DNA from: Nonomuraea maritima
GTDB taxonomy: Bacteria > Actinomycetota > Actinomycetes > Streptosporangiales > Streptosporangiaceae
DNA: 64,000 nt
Reading direction: 5' to 3'
NCBI RefSeq assembly: GCF_900100395.1
Contig: NZ_FNFB01000001.1
Span: 1-64,000 of the forward strand
Below are positions 35,629 to 44,307 of the stretch, in pieces. Position numbers and translations under genes: made by a program. How positions within the stretch are numbered: the first letter of the stretch is position 1; each line of letters starts with the position of its first letter. Under the pieces are notes generated by a model that was not told where the DNA came from, made no database searches, and worked only from the letters and a program-made list of their open reading frames with translations.

Positions 35629-36558
35629 GTGACCGTTGCCCCTGAAGGCCGTAAGCTCCTCCGCCTGGAGGTGCGTAACGCCGAAACCCCGATCGAGCGC
35701 AAGCCCCCGTGGATCAAGACCAAGCTGAAGACGGGCCCCGAATACACCGAGCTGAAATCGCTCGTGCGCCGGGAGGGCCTGCACACGGTCTGTGAAGAGG
35801 CGGGCTGCCCCAATATCTACGAGTGCTGGGAAGACCGCGAGGCGACGTTCCTCATCGGCGGCGACCAGTGCACGCGCCGCTGCGACTTCTGCCAGATCGA
35901 CACCGGCAAGCCGAAGGAGTACGACCGCGACGAGCCGCGCCGGGTCGCCGAGTCCGTCCAGCAGATGGGCCTGAAGTACGCCACCGTCACCGGTGTGGCC
36001 CGCGACGACCTGCCCGACGGCGGCGCCTGGCTCTACGCCGAGACGGCGCGCCAGATCCACGCGCTGCTGCCCGGCTGCGGCGTCGAGCTGCTCGTGCCCG
36101 ACTTCAACGGCGACCGCGACCAGCTGGAGGAGGTCTTCTCCAGCAAGCCAGAGGTGTTCGCGCACAACATCGAGACGGTGCCGCGGATCTTCCGCCGCAT
36201 CCGCCCGGCGTTCCGCTACGAGCGTTCCCTCGCCGTGATCACGATGGCCCGTGAGGCCGGCCTGGTCACCAAGTCGAACCTCATCCTCGGCATGGGCGAG
36301 ACCCGTGAAGAGGTCGTCGAGGCCATGCGTGATCTCCACGCGGCCGGCACCGACCTGCTCACGATCACGCAATACCTCCGCCCGACGCCGCGCCACCACC
36401 CGGTGGAGCGCTGGGTCAAGCCGGAGGAGTTCGTCGAGCTGCAGGCCGAGGCCGAGGCCATCGGGTTCGCCGGTGTGCTGTCGGGGCCGCTGGTCCGCTC
36501 GTCCTACCGGGCGGGCAGGCTCTACAAGCAGGCCATCGAGGCCCGCCAGACCGCCTGA
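35629..36558 (+). CDS. lipA: lipoyl synthase LipA
   Basis: Radical-SAM enzyme that inserts two sulfurs into protein-bound octanoyl groups. The auxiliary cluster motif [13 protein letters not shown] and the radical-SAM motif [10 protein letters not shown] are complete, and the C-terminal [10 protein letters not shown] supplies the auxiliary-cluster Ser. 309 residues, GTG start. It ends at a strong terminator. With lipB and the lipoyl E2 and E3 genes upstream, the lipoylation pathway and its clients are in one run. Confidence 0.97.
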   Translation: MTVAPEGRKLLRLEVRNAETPIERKPPWIKTKLKTGPEYTELKSLVRREGLHTVCEEAGCPNIYECWEDREATFLIGGDQCTRRCDFCQIDTGKPKEYDRDEPRRVAESVQQMGLKYATVTGVARDDLPDGGAWLYAETARQIHALLPGCGVELLVPDFNGDRDQLEEVFSSKPEVFAHNIETVPRIFRRIRPAFRYERSLAVITMAREAGLVTKSNLILGMGETREEVVEAMRDLHAAGTDLLTITQYLRPTPRHHPVERWVKPEEFVELQAEAEAIGFAGVLSGPLVRSSYRAGRLYKQAIEARQTA

Positions 36559-36567
36559 GTTCTCCGT

Positions 36568-36602
36568 ACGGCCCCGGGGTGCGTCCCCGGGGCCGTTTCT
36601 TT
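36568..36602 (+). terminator. terminator after lipA
   Basis: A 12-bp stem (36568-36579 with 36585-36596) and 5-nt loop followed by TTTCTTT. Confidence 0.9.
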
Positions 36603-36629
36603 GTCGGAAGCTTTCCGTACGCTGGCGGC

Positions 36630-37616
36630 ATGGGCGTGCTGATCCGTACGGGTGACCTGCCGGCCAGGCGGCGCATCGACGCCTGGTGCGGCATCGTGTG
36701 CGACATCCTGGGCCCGCTCGACGTGCGCATCGACCGCGAGGCACCGCTTCGGGGCACGATCGAGACGGGCGAGCTCGGCCCGGTCAAGGTGGGCCGCATC
36801 CAGACCTCCACACCGCACGGCGTCCACCGCACGGCCGGGCTGATCCGCGGCGACGGCCCCGAGCTGTACCGCGTGGTGATGGCCGTGTCGGGCAGCGCGT
36901 GCCTGAGCCAGGACGGCCGCGAGGCCCGGCTGCGCCGCGGCGAGTTCGCCATCTACGACTTCAACCGCCCGTACGAGCTGGCCTACGACGCCAGCGTGCA
37001 GCTGGTGGTGTTCAGCTTCCCGCGTGACCTGCTGGCCCTGCCGCACGCCTCCGTGGCCGGGCTCACCGCGGTGCCGGTCACGGCCGCCACGGGCGCGGCG
37101 GCGCTGGCCGTGCCGCTGCTGCGCCGGGTGGCCGCCGACCTCGCGACGTACCGGCCGGAGAGCGCGGCGCGGCTGTCGACCGTGGTCACCGACCTGGTCA
37201 GCACGGCCGTCGCGGAACGCGCAGAGCAGGAGAGCGCGCTGGCTCCCGACGCACGGCAGCGGGCGCTGCTGCTGAGCGTGCACGCGTTCATCGAGGAGCA
37301 CCTCGGCGACGTCACGCTCGACCCCGCCGCCGTCGCGGCGGCGCACCACATCTCCGTACGGCTCCTGCACCGCCTGTTCGAGGCGGAGCACACCACGGTC
37401 GCGGCCTGGATCCGGCGACGGCGCCTGGAACGCTGCCGGGCCGACCTCGCCGACCCCGCACTCGCGCACCTGCCGGTCAGCGCGGTCGGCGCCCGCTGGG
37501 GGCTGCCCGACGCCGCCCATTTCAGCAGGCTGTTCCGCGCCGCGTACGGGATGCCGCCGACCGAGTACCGCCGGGCCGGCGCCGTGCGCCGAACGTCAAG
37601 CGTTGCGGCGCTCTGA
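36630..37616 (+). CDS. AraC-family regulator
   Basis: A 328-residue regulator with an N-terminal AraC-binding-like sensing domain (PF14525 type, about 20-190, including an EFAIYDFNRPYEL segment) and a C-terminal double helix-turn-helix (SVHAFIEEHLGDVTLDP and the AHHISVRLLHRLFEAE helix; second motif FSRLFRAAYGMPPTEYRR). It precedes a VOC-protein and hydrolase pair on the same strand and may control them. Confidence 0.88.
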   Translation: MGVLIRTGDLPARRRIDAWCGIVCDILGPLDVRIDREAPLRGTIETGELGPVKVGRIQTSTPHGVHRTAGLIRGDGPELYRVVMAVSGSACLSQDGREARLRRGEFAIYDFNRPYELAYDASVQLVVFSFPRDLLALPHASVAGLTAVPVTAATGAAALAVPLLRRVAADLATYRPESAARLSTVVTDLVSTAVAERAEQESALAPDARQRALLLSVHAFIEEHLGDVTLDPAAVAAAHHISVRLLHRLFEAEHTTVAAWIRRRRLERCRADLADPALAHLPVSAVGARWGLPDAAHFSRLFRAAYGMPPTEYRRAGAVRRTSSVAAL

Positions 37617-37683
37617 TGCAAGACCGGCGGGCCCGTTCCGGGCGAGACTTGCGGCATCCGCCCCCCACGGAAGGAATGCGATC

Positions 37684-38070
37684 ATGCAGCTGTTCGTCAA
37701 CCTGCCGGTCAAGGACCTGGAGCGGTCGAAGGCGTTCTTCACCGGCCTCGGCTTCCAGCTGTTCGGCATGACCGACACCATGGCTTCGGTGATCATCAGC
37801 GAGCGGACCCAGGTGATGCTGCTGACCGAGCCGACGTTCGCCTCGTACGTCACGAAGGACATCGCCGACGCGGGCGCCGCCACCGAGGCGATCCTCGTGC
37901 TCGGAGTGGAGAACCCCGCCCAGGTCGACGAGCTGGTCGACAAGGCGCTGGCGGCCGGGGCCACCCCGGCGGGCGTCCAGCAGCAGGACGGCTTCCGCTA
38001 CCAGCGCGGCTTCGCCGACCTCGACGGCCACCACTGGGAGGCGCTGTGCCTGGTGCAGCCCGCGAGCTGA
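37684..38070 (+). CDS. VOC-superfamily (glyoxalase-like) protein
   Basis: A 128-residue protein with the paired beta-alpha-beta VOC layout: MQLFVNLPVKDLERSKAFF and GFADLDGHHWEAL. A good ribosome site (GGAAGGA) precedes ATG 37684. Likely a small metal-dependent lyase or binding protein; the substrate is unknown. It overlaps the next gene by 25 bp. Confidence 0.86.
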   Translation: MQLFVNLPVKDLERSKAFFTGLGFQLFGMTDTMASVIISERTQVMLLTEPTFASYVTKDIADAGAATEAILVLGVENPAQVDELVDKALAAGATPAGVQQQDGFRYQRGFADLDGHHWEALCLVQPAS

Positions 38071-38873
38071 GCGAGCCCGACACCTGTGCCGTCACCTCCG
38101 CCGACGGCACGGTCATCGCCGTCGACCGGTACGGCTCCGGGCCGGCGGTGGTGCTCGTGCACGGCGCGTTCACCGGCCGTGGCCACCCCGTGATGACGGG
38201 CGTGGCCACCGGCCTGGCGCCGTGGTTCACGGTGCACGACTACGACCGCCGGGGCCGCGGCGGCAGCGGCGACACCCTCCCGTACGCGGCCGAACGCGAG
38301 GTCGAGGACCTCAGGGCGGTCATCGCGGCGGCGGGCGGGTCCGCCATGGTGTTCGGCGGCTCGTCGGGGGCCGCGCTGGCGCTCCTGGCGGCCGCCGGCG
38401 ATCCCGCGGTCACGAAGCTCGCGGTGTGGGAGCCGCCGTACCACGTGAGCGCGGACGCGCCCGCCCTGCCCCTCGACTTCGCCGCGCAGCTGTCGTCGCT
38501 GGTCGCGGCGGGCAGGCGGGGCGAGGCCGTACGGCGGTTCATGGTCGAGGCGGCCGAGGCGCCGCCGGAGGCGGTGGCCGCGATGCGGGCGCACCCGTCA
38601 TGGGCGGAGATGGAGGCGATCGCCCACACGCTCGCCTACGAGGCGTACGTCCTGGGGCCGGGCAACGCGCTGCCCGCCGCCCAGCTGGCCGCGGTCACGC
38701 AGCCGACCCTCGTCATGAACGGCTCCGACAGCCCCGGCTGGATGGGGCGTGCGGGCGAGGCGGTCGCGGCGGCGGTCCACGGCGCGGTCCGCCGGGTGCT
38801 GGAGGACCAGGCGCACAACGTCGCTCCCGAGGCGCTGGTGCCGGAGTTGCTGGAGTTCTTCGTGGCGGCCTGA
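38046..38873 (+). CDS. alpha/beta hydrolase
   Basis: A 275-residue hydrolase: oxyanion motif VLVHGAFTGRG, nucleophile elbow FGGSSGAAL with Ser in GxSxG form, and a C-terminal DQAHNVAPE catalytic His. GTG 38046 lies inside the VOC gene with GGGAGG 4 bases upstream. Translational coupling with the VOC protein is likely, so the pair may act on one compound. Confidence 0.85.
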   Translation: MPGAARELSEPDTCAVTSADGTVIAVDRYGSGPAVVLVHGAFTGRGHPVMTGVATGLAPWFTVHDYDRRGRGGSGDTLPYAAEREVEDLRAVIAAAGGSAMVFGGSSGAALALLAAAGDPAVTKLAVWEPPYHVSADAPALPLDFAAQLSSLVAAGRRGEAVRRFMVEAAEAPPEAVAAMRAHPSWAEMEAIAHTLAYEAYVLGPGNALPAAQLAAVTQPTLVMNGSDSPGWMGRAGEAVAAAVHGAVRRVLEDQAHNVAPEALVPELLEFFVAA

Positions 38874-38974
38874 CCGGCGCGGGCCGCCTCCGCCCGATGA
38901 AGATCTCGTCACAGGGCGGGAACGGGGCGGGCGCGTTTTCCGTACTGCACCACTTGGTTTGTATCCTTCTGAGC

Positions 38975-39655
38975 ATGGCAAAGTCCGAGGACTCAGAGAA
39001 GCCGGGGCGTATCAAGCAGCTCCGCATGATCGCGCAGATCATCAAGCAGGCCAACCCCAAGGGGATGCCCATCGTCTTCCTCTCAGCGGTGGGCACGCTG
39101 GCGGTGGTCGTCGTGATCGGCCTGGTCACGGACTACTTGTGGTATTCGCTGTTCATCGGCGTGCTGGCCGCCCTCACGGTCGGCCTGATCGTGTTCGGCC
39201 AGCTCGCGCAGAAGGCCCAGTACTCGATCCTGCACGGCCAGACCGGCGCCGCGGCCGCGGTGCTGCAGGGCATGCGGGGCAACTGGGAGGTCACGCCGGC
39301 GATCGCGGCCAACCGCGACCAGGACCTCGTCCACCTCGTGGTCGGATATCCGGGCGTCGTGCTGATCTCCGAGGGTCCGGGCAGCCGGGTGGGCCGGATG
39401 CTCGCGGCCGAGAAGAAGCGGGTCGCGCGCGTGGTGCTGGGCGTCGAGATCTACGACGTGCAGTGCGGTGACGGCGAGGGCCAGGTGCCGCTCGGCAAGC
39501 TGCAGCGCCACCTGATGAAGCTGCCGCGCAACCTGAAGAAGCCGGCCGTCAACGAGGTGAAGGACCGCCTGCGCTCGATGCCGCGCAACATGCCGATGCC
39601 GAAGGGCCCCATGCCCAAGGGCGCCCGCATGCCGCGTGGCCCCAAGATGCGTTGA
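38975..39655 (+). CDS. DUF4191 membrane protein
   Basis: A 226-residue protein with two membrane helices (about 33-52 and 55-75) and the conserved GNWEVTPAIAANRDQDLVHL and GPGSRVGRML blocks of DUF4191. The C-terminus is an unusual Met/Pro/Lys-rich tail with repeats such as MPMPKGPMPKG. Conserved in actinobacteria with unknown function. Its stop overlaps the methyltransferase start (TGATG). Confidence 0.87.
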   Translation: MAKSEDSEKPGRIKQLRMIAQIIKQANPKGMPIVFLSAVGTLAVVVVIGLVTDYLWYSLFIGVLAALTVGLIVFGQLAQKAQYSILHGQTGAAAAVLQGMRGNWEVTPAIAANRDQDLVHLVVGYPGVVLISEGPGSRVGRMLAAEKKRVARVVLGVEIYDVQCGDGEGQVPLGKLQRHLMKLPRNLKKPAVNEVKDRLRSMPRNMPMPKGPMPKGARMPRGPKMR

Positions 39656-40419
39656 TGCTCTCGCTGTCGTCGCGCGCCAACCGCGGCTGGTGGGACGGCA
39701 ACGCCGACGACTACCAGGTCGAGCACGGCGCGTTCCTGCGTGACACCGGTTTCGTGTGGTGCCCCGAAGGTCTCGACGAGGCCGAGGCGCGCCTGCTCGG
39801 CGACGTACGCGGGCGGCGGGTGCTGGAGGTCGGCTGCGGGGCCGCGCAGTGCGCGCGGTGGCTGGTGACGCAGGGGGCCGAGGTGGCCGCGTTCGACATC
39901 TCCCACCGGCAGTTGCGCCACTCCCAGCGCATCGACCTCGACACGGGGCTGCGCGTGCCCGTGGTGCAGGCCGACGCCGAGGCGTTGCCGTTCGCGGCCG
40001 GGTCCTTCGACGTGGTGTGCTCGGCGTTCGGGGCGCTGCCGTTCGTGGCCGATCCCGGGGCCGTCTTCCGTGAGGTGCGCCGGGTGCTGCGGCCGGGCGG
40101 CCGTTTCGTGTTCTCGGTGAGCCACCCGATCAGGTGGGCGTTCCCCGACGATCCCGGGCCCCGGGGGCTGACGTCCGACCGGTCCTATTTCGACCGCTCC
40201 CCGTACGAGGAGCGCGCCGATGACGGCACCCTTACGTACGTCGAGCACCACCGCACCATGGGCGACTGGGTCGGCATGGTCGTGGCCGCCGGGCTCAGCG
40301 TCACGGGGCTGCTGGAGCCGGAGTGGCCCGAGGGTCACGAGGAGGTGTGGGGCGGCTGGAGCCCGCTGCGCGGCCGCCACTTCCCCGGGACGGCGATCTT
40401 CAGCTGCGCGAACGCGTAA
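39655..40419 (+). CDS. class I SAM-dependent methyltransferase
   Basis: A 254-residue methyltransferase with the SAM-binding motif VLEVGCGAAQCARWL, acidic loop AFDISHRQL and DAEALPF, and the VLRPGGRFVFSVSHP segment. The start is ATG 39655. The 3' end overlaps the convergent XRE gene by 20 bp. Substrate unknown. Confidence 0.9.
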   Translation: MLSLSSRANRGWWDGNADDYQVEHGAFLRDTGFVWCPEGLDEAEARLLGDVRGRRVLEVGCGAAQCARWLVTQGAEVAAFDISHRQLRHSQRIDLDTGLRVPVVQADAEALPFAAGSFDVVCSAFGALPFVADPGAVFREVRRVLRPGGRFVFSVSHPIRWAFPDDPGPRGLTSDRSYFDRSPYEERADDGTLTYVEHHRTMGDWVGMVVAAGLSVTGLLEPEWPEGHEEVWGGWSPLRGRHFPGTAIFSCANA

Positions 40420-41233
40420 CCGTGTCGGGGTGTGAGAGAGCGGCGAGGAGCCGCAGCTTCTCGTCGCTGTCGCTGTCCTTGTCGGGGTAGTAGACGACGA
40501 TGATGACGTCGTCGACGGGGAGTTTGTCGCGGTGGAGCCGTAGTTCTCCGACGACGGGGTGGTGGACGGTGGTGGTGCCGCCGTCCAGCCTGCGCACGTC
40601 GTGCCGGGCCCACAGCGTACGGAAGTGCCGGCTCGACAGTGCGAGCTCGCCGACGAGTTCGACGAACCGCGGGTCGTCGGTGTCGTCGCCGATGGTGGTG
40701 CGAAGGGCGGCCACGAAGTCGGCGGCGGCTTTCTGCCAGTCCTGGTGGAAGGCCTGTTCCTCGGGGTCGAGGAACAGGGAACGCAGCCGGTTCTGGCCGG
40801 GCTGCAGACGCGGCGACAGGGCGACGGCCATCGCGTTGGAGGCCAGCACGTCGAAGGCGCGTCCTTCGACGAACGCGGGCAGTTGAAGGTGGGCGAGGAG
40901 ATGGTGGAGCCGCGCCGGCACGTGCTCGGGTCGCTTGCGGCGCGGCGCCCTGGGAAGTGCCGCCGCCAGGCCGAGCAGATACGTCCGCTCGACGTCGTCG
41001 AGCCGCAGGACGCGCGCCAGTGATTCGAGGACCTGCGGGGAGGGATTCTTGTCGCGGCCCCGCTCCAGGCGCAGGTAGTAGTCGGCGCTGATGCCGGCGA
41101 GCAGCGCGACCTCCTCGCGGCGCAGGCCGGGGACGCGGCGGTTGCCGCCGGCCGGGATGCCGGCCTGCTCCGGGGTGACCAGCTCACGCCGGGCGCGCAG
41201 GTAGCTGCCGAGCCGGTTGTCCTGATCCTTCAT
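40400..41233 (-). CDS. MmyB-type XRE regulator
   Basis: A 277-residue regulator: an N-terminal helix-turn-helix (PGLRREEVALLAGISADYYLRLERGRDKNPS) and a PAS-like MmyB ligand domain (WQKAAADFVAALR, then ELVGELALSSRHFRTLWARH). MmyB-like regulators are commonly encoded divergently from a short-chain dehydrogenase, exactly as here. The target is probably that SDR promoter. Confidence 0.92.
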   Translation of the reverse strand: MKDQDNRLGSYLRARRELVTPEQAGIPAGGNRRVPGLRREEVALLAGISADYYLRLERGRDKNPSPQVLESLARVLRLDDVERTYLLGLAAALPRAPRRKRPEHVPARLHHLLAHLQLPAFVEGRAFDVLASNAMAVALSPRLQPGQNRLRSLFLDPEEQAFHQDWQKAAADFVAALRTTIGDDTDDPRFVELVGELALSSRHFRTLWARHDVRRLDGGTTTVHHPVVGELRLHRDKLPVDDVIIVVYYPDKDSDSDEKLRLLAALSHPDTVTRSRS

Positions 41234-41260
41234 GTATCCACCGTATTGCGGTGCCGCCCG

Positions 41261-41281
41261 TCCTAGGGGGCCCTGTCAGGA
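41261..41281. promoter_or_regulatory. candidate MmyB-regulator operator
   Basis: An imperfect inverted repeat (TCCT...AGGA ends, 41261-41281) in the 164-bp region between the divergent regulator and SDR genes. Arm matching is weak, so this is only a candidate. Confidence 0.3.
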
Positions 41282-41397
41282 CCTGGGAAGACGGGGGCTC
41301 TGCCGCACGCGGCGGGCGCCGCCGAGACTGGCGGGGCAACGCTGAGTGGCGCCGTCGGTCTCCACGCCGCCGGCGCCCCGAACCGAAAGCAGGGCTC

Positions 41398-42159
41398 GTG
41401 AATCTCTCGAATCGCACCGTTCTCATCGTCGGCGGAACGTCCGGCATCGGTCTGGCGCTGGCCCGCCGGTTCGCCGCGGCGGGCAGCACCGTGGCCGTCG
41501 GCGGGCGCAACGCGGAGGCGCTGAAGGAACTGTCCGCCGAAGGCATCGGCACCTTCGCCATCGACGTCACCGACGGGGCCTCCGTCGCGCGCGCCCGAGA
41601 CGCCGTCATCGCCCGGTACCCCGAGCTCGACACCGTGGTGACCATGTCGGGTGTCATGATCATGGAGGACCTTCGTGACCCGGCGCACTTCGAGGCGGCG
41701 CAGACCACCATCGACACCAACCTCGTCGGCACCATCCGGGTCACCGACGCCTTCACCCCGCACCTGATCCGGCGCGGCTCCGGCACTTTCGTCACCGTCA
41801 CCTCCGGCATCGCCTTCCTGCCGTTCCCGCCGATGCCCACCTACGCCGCCTCGAAGGCCGCGGTGCACGCCTACTCCGAGGCGCTGCGCGCGCAACTCGA
41901 CGGCACCGGCGTCGGCGTCGTCGAACTTGTCCCGCCGGCCGTGGCCTCGGCGGGACAGGAGAAGGTGAACCCGCACGCGCTGCCGCTCGACGACTACGTC
42001 ACCGAGGCCATGCAGTTGCTCTCCCAGGACCCCACTCCTGACGAGATCCTGGTCGAGCGGGTTCTCATGCACCGCTGGGCCGAGCGCGACGGCACCTACG
42101 ACGACCTCGTCGCGCAGCGCTCCCAGGCCCTGGCCATGCTCCCCGGCCGCCAGGGCTGA
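41398..42159 (+). CDS. short-chain dehydrogenase/reductase (DltE-like)
   Basis: A 253-residue classical SDR: the glycine motif GGTSGIGLALARRF, DVTDGAS cofactor turn, catalytic Ser and YxxxK in YAASKAAVHAYSEAL, and a substrate-loop region VPPAVASAG. GTG start. The divergent MmyB-type regulator likely senses its substrate or a signal. It is convergent with the TIM-barrel gene. Confidence 0.92.
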   Translation: MNLSNRTVLIVGGTSGIGLALARRFAAAGSTVAVGGRNAEALKELSAEGIGTFAIDVTDGASVARARDAVIARYPELDTVVTMSGVMIMEDLRDPAHFEAAQTTIDTNLVGTIRVTDAFTPHLIRRGSGTFVTVTSGIAFLPFPPMPTYAASKAAVHAYSEALRAQLDGTGVGVVELVPPAVASAGQEKVNPHALPLDDYVTEAMQLLSQDPTPDEILVERVLMHRWAERDGTYDDLVAQRSQALAMLPGRQG

Positions 42160-42162
42160 CAG

Positions 42163-43101
42163 TCAGCTCCGCGCGTACCTGGCGGCCATCGCGTGGAAGA
42201 TCTCGCGGGGACGCCACCGGGTGTCGTCCAGCATGGTGACCACGCCGTACGAGCCGAGGTCGTCGTCTCCCGTACGGGTGTAGGCGGCCCAGGTGAACCA
42301 CAGGGCGGTCTCGACTCCCTCGCGTTCGAAGACGTCCGTCAGCTCGGTGAAGTAGCGCACCTGCTCGCTCTCGTCGCGCACCGCGTCCGGCGGGACGGTC
42401 CACGCCATGCCGCCGAGCCGGCCCGCTCCCGTGTACGGGCAGGTGCCGAACTCCGTGACCGCGACCGGCTTGCCGTGCGCGAAGTGCGCCCGCACCTCGT
42501 CGGCGAAGTTCTCCTCGTTGTACGACGCCCGGTAGGCGTCCGTGCCGACCAGGTCGAACGGGGTCCAGTCGACGGACTCCCACGGCCCGGCGGCGTACGT
42601 GACCGGGCCGCCGAATCGGGGTCTGGCGGTTTCGGCGGCCTCGGCCAGGAAGTCGTTCAGGCGCTTGATCACGGGCCCGAGCGACTGCCACCAGGCCAGG
42701 TCGGCGGTGGCCATGTTCTGCATCCGCTGGAGGTAGCCGTCGCCCGGGATGAAACCGGGGCAGAACGCGCTGGACTCGCAGCCCGTCACGAGGGTCACCG
42801 GCGTGCCGCCCTTGCGCAGGGTCTCGGCTCGTTCGGCACAGTCGGCGTACAGATCGAGCGCCTCCTCGGTGGGGACGTCGACCGGGAAGGGCGCGAACCA
42901 GACCTCCAGCCCTTCGGCGGCGGCGCGCTCGGCCGCGACGCTCAGCCGTGCGGGGTCTCCGCCTGAGACCCGCACGACGTCGCAGTGGAGCTCGCGGGCG
43001 ATGGCGCGCATCTCGCGCGCGACCAGGTCGGGGTCGAAGGAGGGACGGCTGAGGTGGTCGCCCGGCAGAAAACCAGTGTCGTAGTTGATGCCTTTTTTCA
43101 C
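42163..43101 (-). CDS. TIM-barrel protein, glycosidase-like ('abortive infection' label in some annotations)
   Basis: A 312-residue soluble protein with a barrel-like alternation of strands: MRAIARELHCDVVRVSGGD, AAEGLEVWFAPF, VTEFGTC, TALWFTWAAY. The acidic residue in VTEFG is where glycosidases place a catalytic Glu. Homologues are sometimes labelled abortive infection proteins, but I see no support for a phage-defence role. It overlaps the upstream TetR gene by 4 bp, so it is that regulator's likely target. Substrate unknown. Confidence 0.6.
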   Translation of the reverse strand: MKKGINYDTGFLPGDHLSRPSFDPDLVAREMRAIARELHCDVVRVSGGDPARLSVAAERAAAEGLEVWFAPFPVDVPTEEALDLYADCAERAETLRKGGTPVTLVTGCESSAFCPGFIPGDGYLQRMQNMATADLAWWQSLGPVIKRLNDFLAEAAETARPRFGGPVTYAAGPWESVDWTPFDLVGTDAYRASYNEENFADEVRAHFAHGKPVAVTEFGTCPYTGAGRLGGMAWTVPPDAVRDESEQVRYFTELTDVFEREGVETALWFTWAAYTRTGDDDLGSYGVVTMLDDTRWRPREIFHAMAARYARS

Positions 43102-43718
43102 GATTTTTCCCCTTGTGGTGATGAAAAGCCGTGTTGGAGGAGATCGAAGGCCAGATCGACGTCCGCGCCCAGCAGCCGTCCCGCCTCCTCCAGCGACACC
43201 CCGGTGGAGAGCCGGTGGAAGAACGCCTCCTGCAAGGTGGTGACGGCGGCGCTGATCTGGGCCGCCATGAGCTGCGCCACCAGGCCGTCACCGGGAAGCG
43301 TCGAAGCCAGGGCCGCCGCGAGTTCGGCCCGCTGGCTCGCGTGCGCGTGCTGCAGCCCGGCCAGCAGGGCGGGGCTGGACGAGATCACCCGGATGCGGGT
43401 GAACAGTTCCTCGACATCCATGCCGCCGGTGCCGTTCGAGGCCATCCGGCGGTAGTGCTCACGCAGCGCGTCGAGCGGCGACCGCCCCTCCTCGCGCCCC
43501 ACCACGATCGCGGCCAGGTCTTCCTTGACCGCGTCGAGGACGAGGCTGTCCTTGCAGGAGAAGTAGGCCAGCAGCGTCACCTTGGCGACACCCGCGGCCT
43601 CGGCGACCTCGGCGATCGTCACCGCGTCGTAGCCGCGTTCGTCGAACAGCCGCAGCGCCGCCTCGGAGATCCGGCGCCGCGTCTGTTCCTTCTTCTTCTC
43701 CCTGAGCCCCGCCATCAT
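43098..43718 (-). CDS. TetR-family regulator
   Basis: A 206-residue repressor with the TetR helix-turn-helix near residues 12-60 (ISEAALRLFDERGYDAVTIAEV, then AGVAKVTLLAYF) and an all-helical ligand domain. First gene of a two-gene operon with the TIM-barrel protein. A clear inverted repeat lies just upstream (43730-43767). Confidence 0.92.
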   Translation of the reverse strand: MMAGLREKKKEQTRRRISEAALRLFDERGYDAVTIAEVAEAAGVAKVTLLAYFSCKDSLVLDAVKEDLAAIVVGREEGRSPLDALREHYRRMASNGTGGMDVEELFTRIRVISSSPALLAGLQHAHASQRAELAAALASTLPGDGLVAQLMAAQISAAVTTLQEAFFHRLSTGVSLEEAGRLLGADVDLAFDLLQHGFSSPQGEKS

Positions 43719-43729
43719 GGGGACAGCAT

Positions 43730-43767
43730 AAACCGTACCGAGTACATTTTTGAACCCGGTACGGTTT
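43730..43767 (-). promoter_or_regulatory. TetR operator candidate
   Basis: Perfect 11-bp inverted arms (43730-43740 and 43757-43767, AAACCGTACCG type) separated by 16 bp. A possible -10 (TATGCT on the minus strand, 43724-43729) lies at the gene-proximal edge, so a bound repressor would block the promoter. Confidence 0.72.
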
Positions 43768-43768
43768 T

Positions 43769-44230
43769 TTACATGCGGACGACCATGGTGTTCGACACCC
43801 GGTCATGGACCCCACGATGGTCGCGGTCCCAGATCAGGGCCGGGACGGCCAGGCAGAGCAGCACCGTGCGCACGGCGACGGGCAGCAGGCGCGGGTCGCC
43901 GCCGTCCATCGCGGCGACCCTGATGCCCATGAGGCGGTGGCCGAACGTCTGGCCCATGAAGGCGACCAGCAGCAGGTACTGCAGGGCGAACACCGCCACC
44001 GGCGCCCACGGCGACTCGGCCGGGTTCATGCGCAGCACCAGCTGGACGACGAACCACGTGCAGATCATCCAGTCGATGACGAGGGCGCCGATGCGCCGCC
44101 CCCAGCCGGTGATCGACCCACTGCCCGACTCGGGCAGCCCCAGGCGCTCGCCCGGGTAGCCGAGATCGACTCCGGCGGAGCGCATGCCGCCCAGCCATGT
44201 CTGTGTCCACCGGGGTCCGTTGCTGCTCAT
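43769..44230 (-). CDS. RDD-family membrane protein
   Basis: A 153-residue RDD protein with three membrane segments: GWGRRIGALVIDWMICTWF (carrying the Arg and Asp-type residues of the family), a second helix ALQYLLLVAFMGQ followed by GHRLMGIRV, and LLCLAVPALIWD with the HDRVSNTMVV end. The start is ATG 44230. Function of such proteins is mostly unknown (some are ion/H+ antiporters). Confidence 0.85.
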   Translation of the reverse strand: MSSNGPRWTQTWLGGMRSAGVDLGYPGERLGLPESGSGSITGWGRRIGALVIDWMICTWFVVQLVLRMNPAESPWAPVAVFALQYLLLVAFMGQTFGHRLMGIRVAAMDGGDPRLLPVAVRTVLLCLAVPALIWDRDHRGVHDRVSNTMVVRM

Positions 44231-44307
44231 GCCTCCAACGGTAGCCGCAGCGGCAGCCGGTCGGGATCGTGACCCAACCGCGTCACAGAACCATTTGGAT
44301 GTACGCC

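Noticed and set aside
42163..43101. Phage-defence role for the TIM-barrel gene
   Set aside because: Only a database-style label suggests it; there are no nuclease, toxin or other defence genes around it.
43730..43767. Terminator for the RDD gene
   Set aside because: On the minus strand the hairpin is not followed by T's, and the arms are spaced for a protein-binding site.
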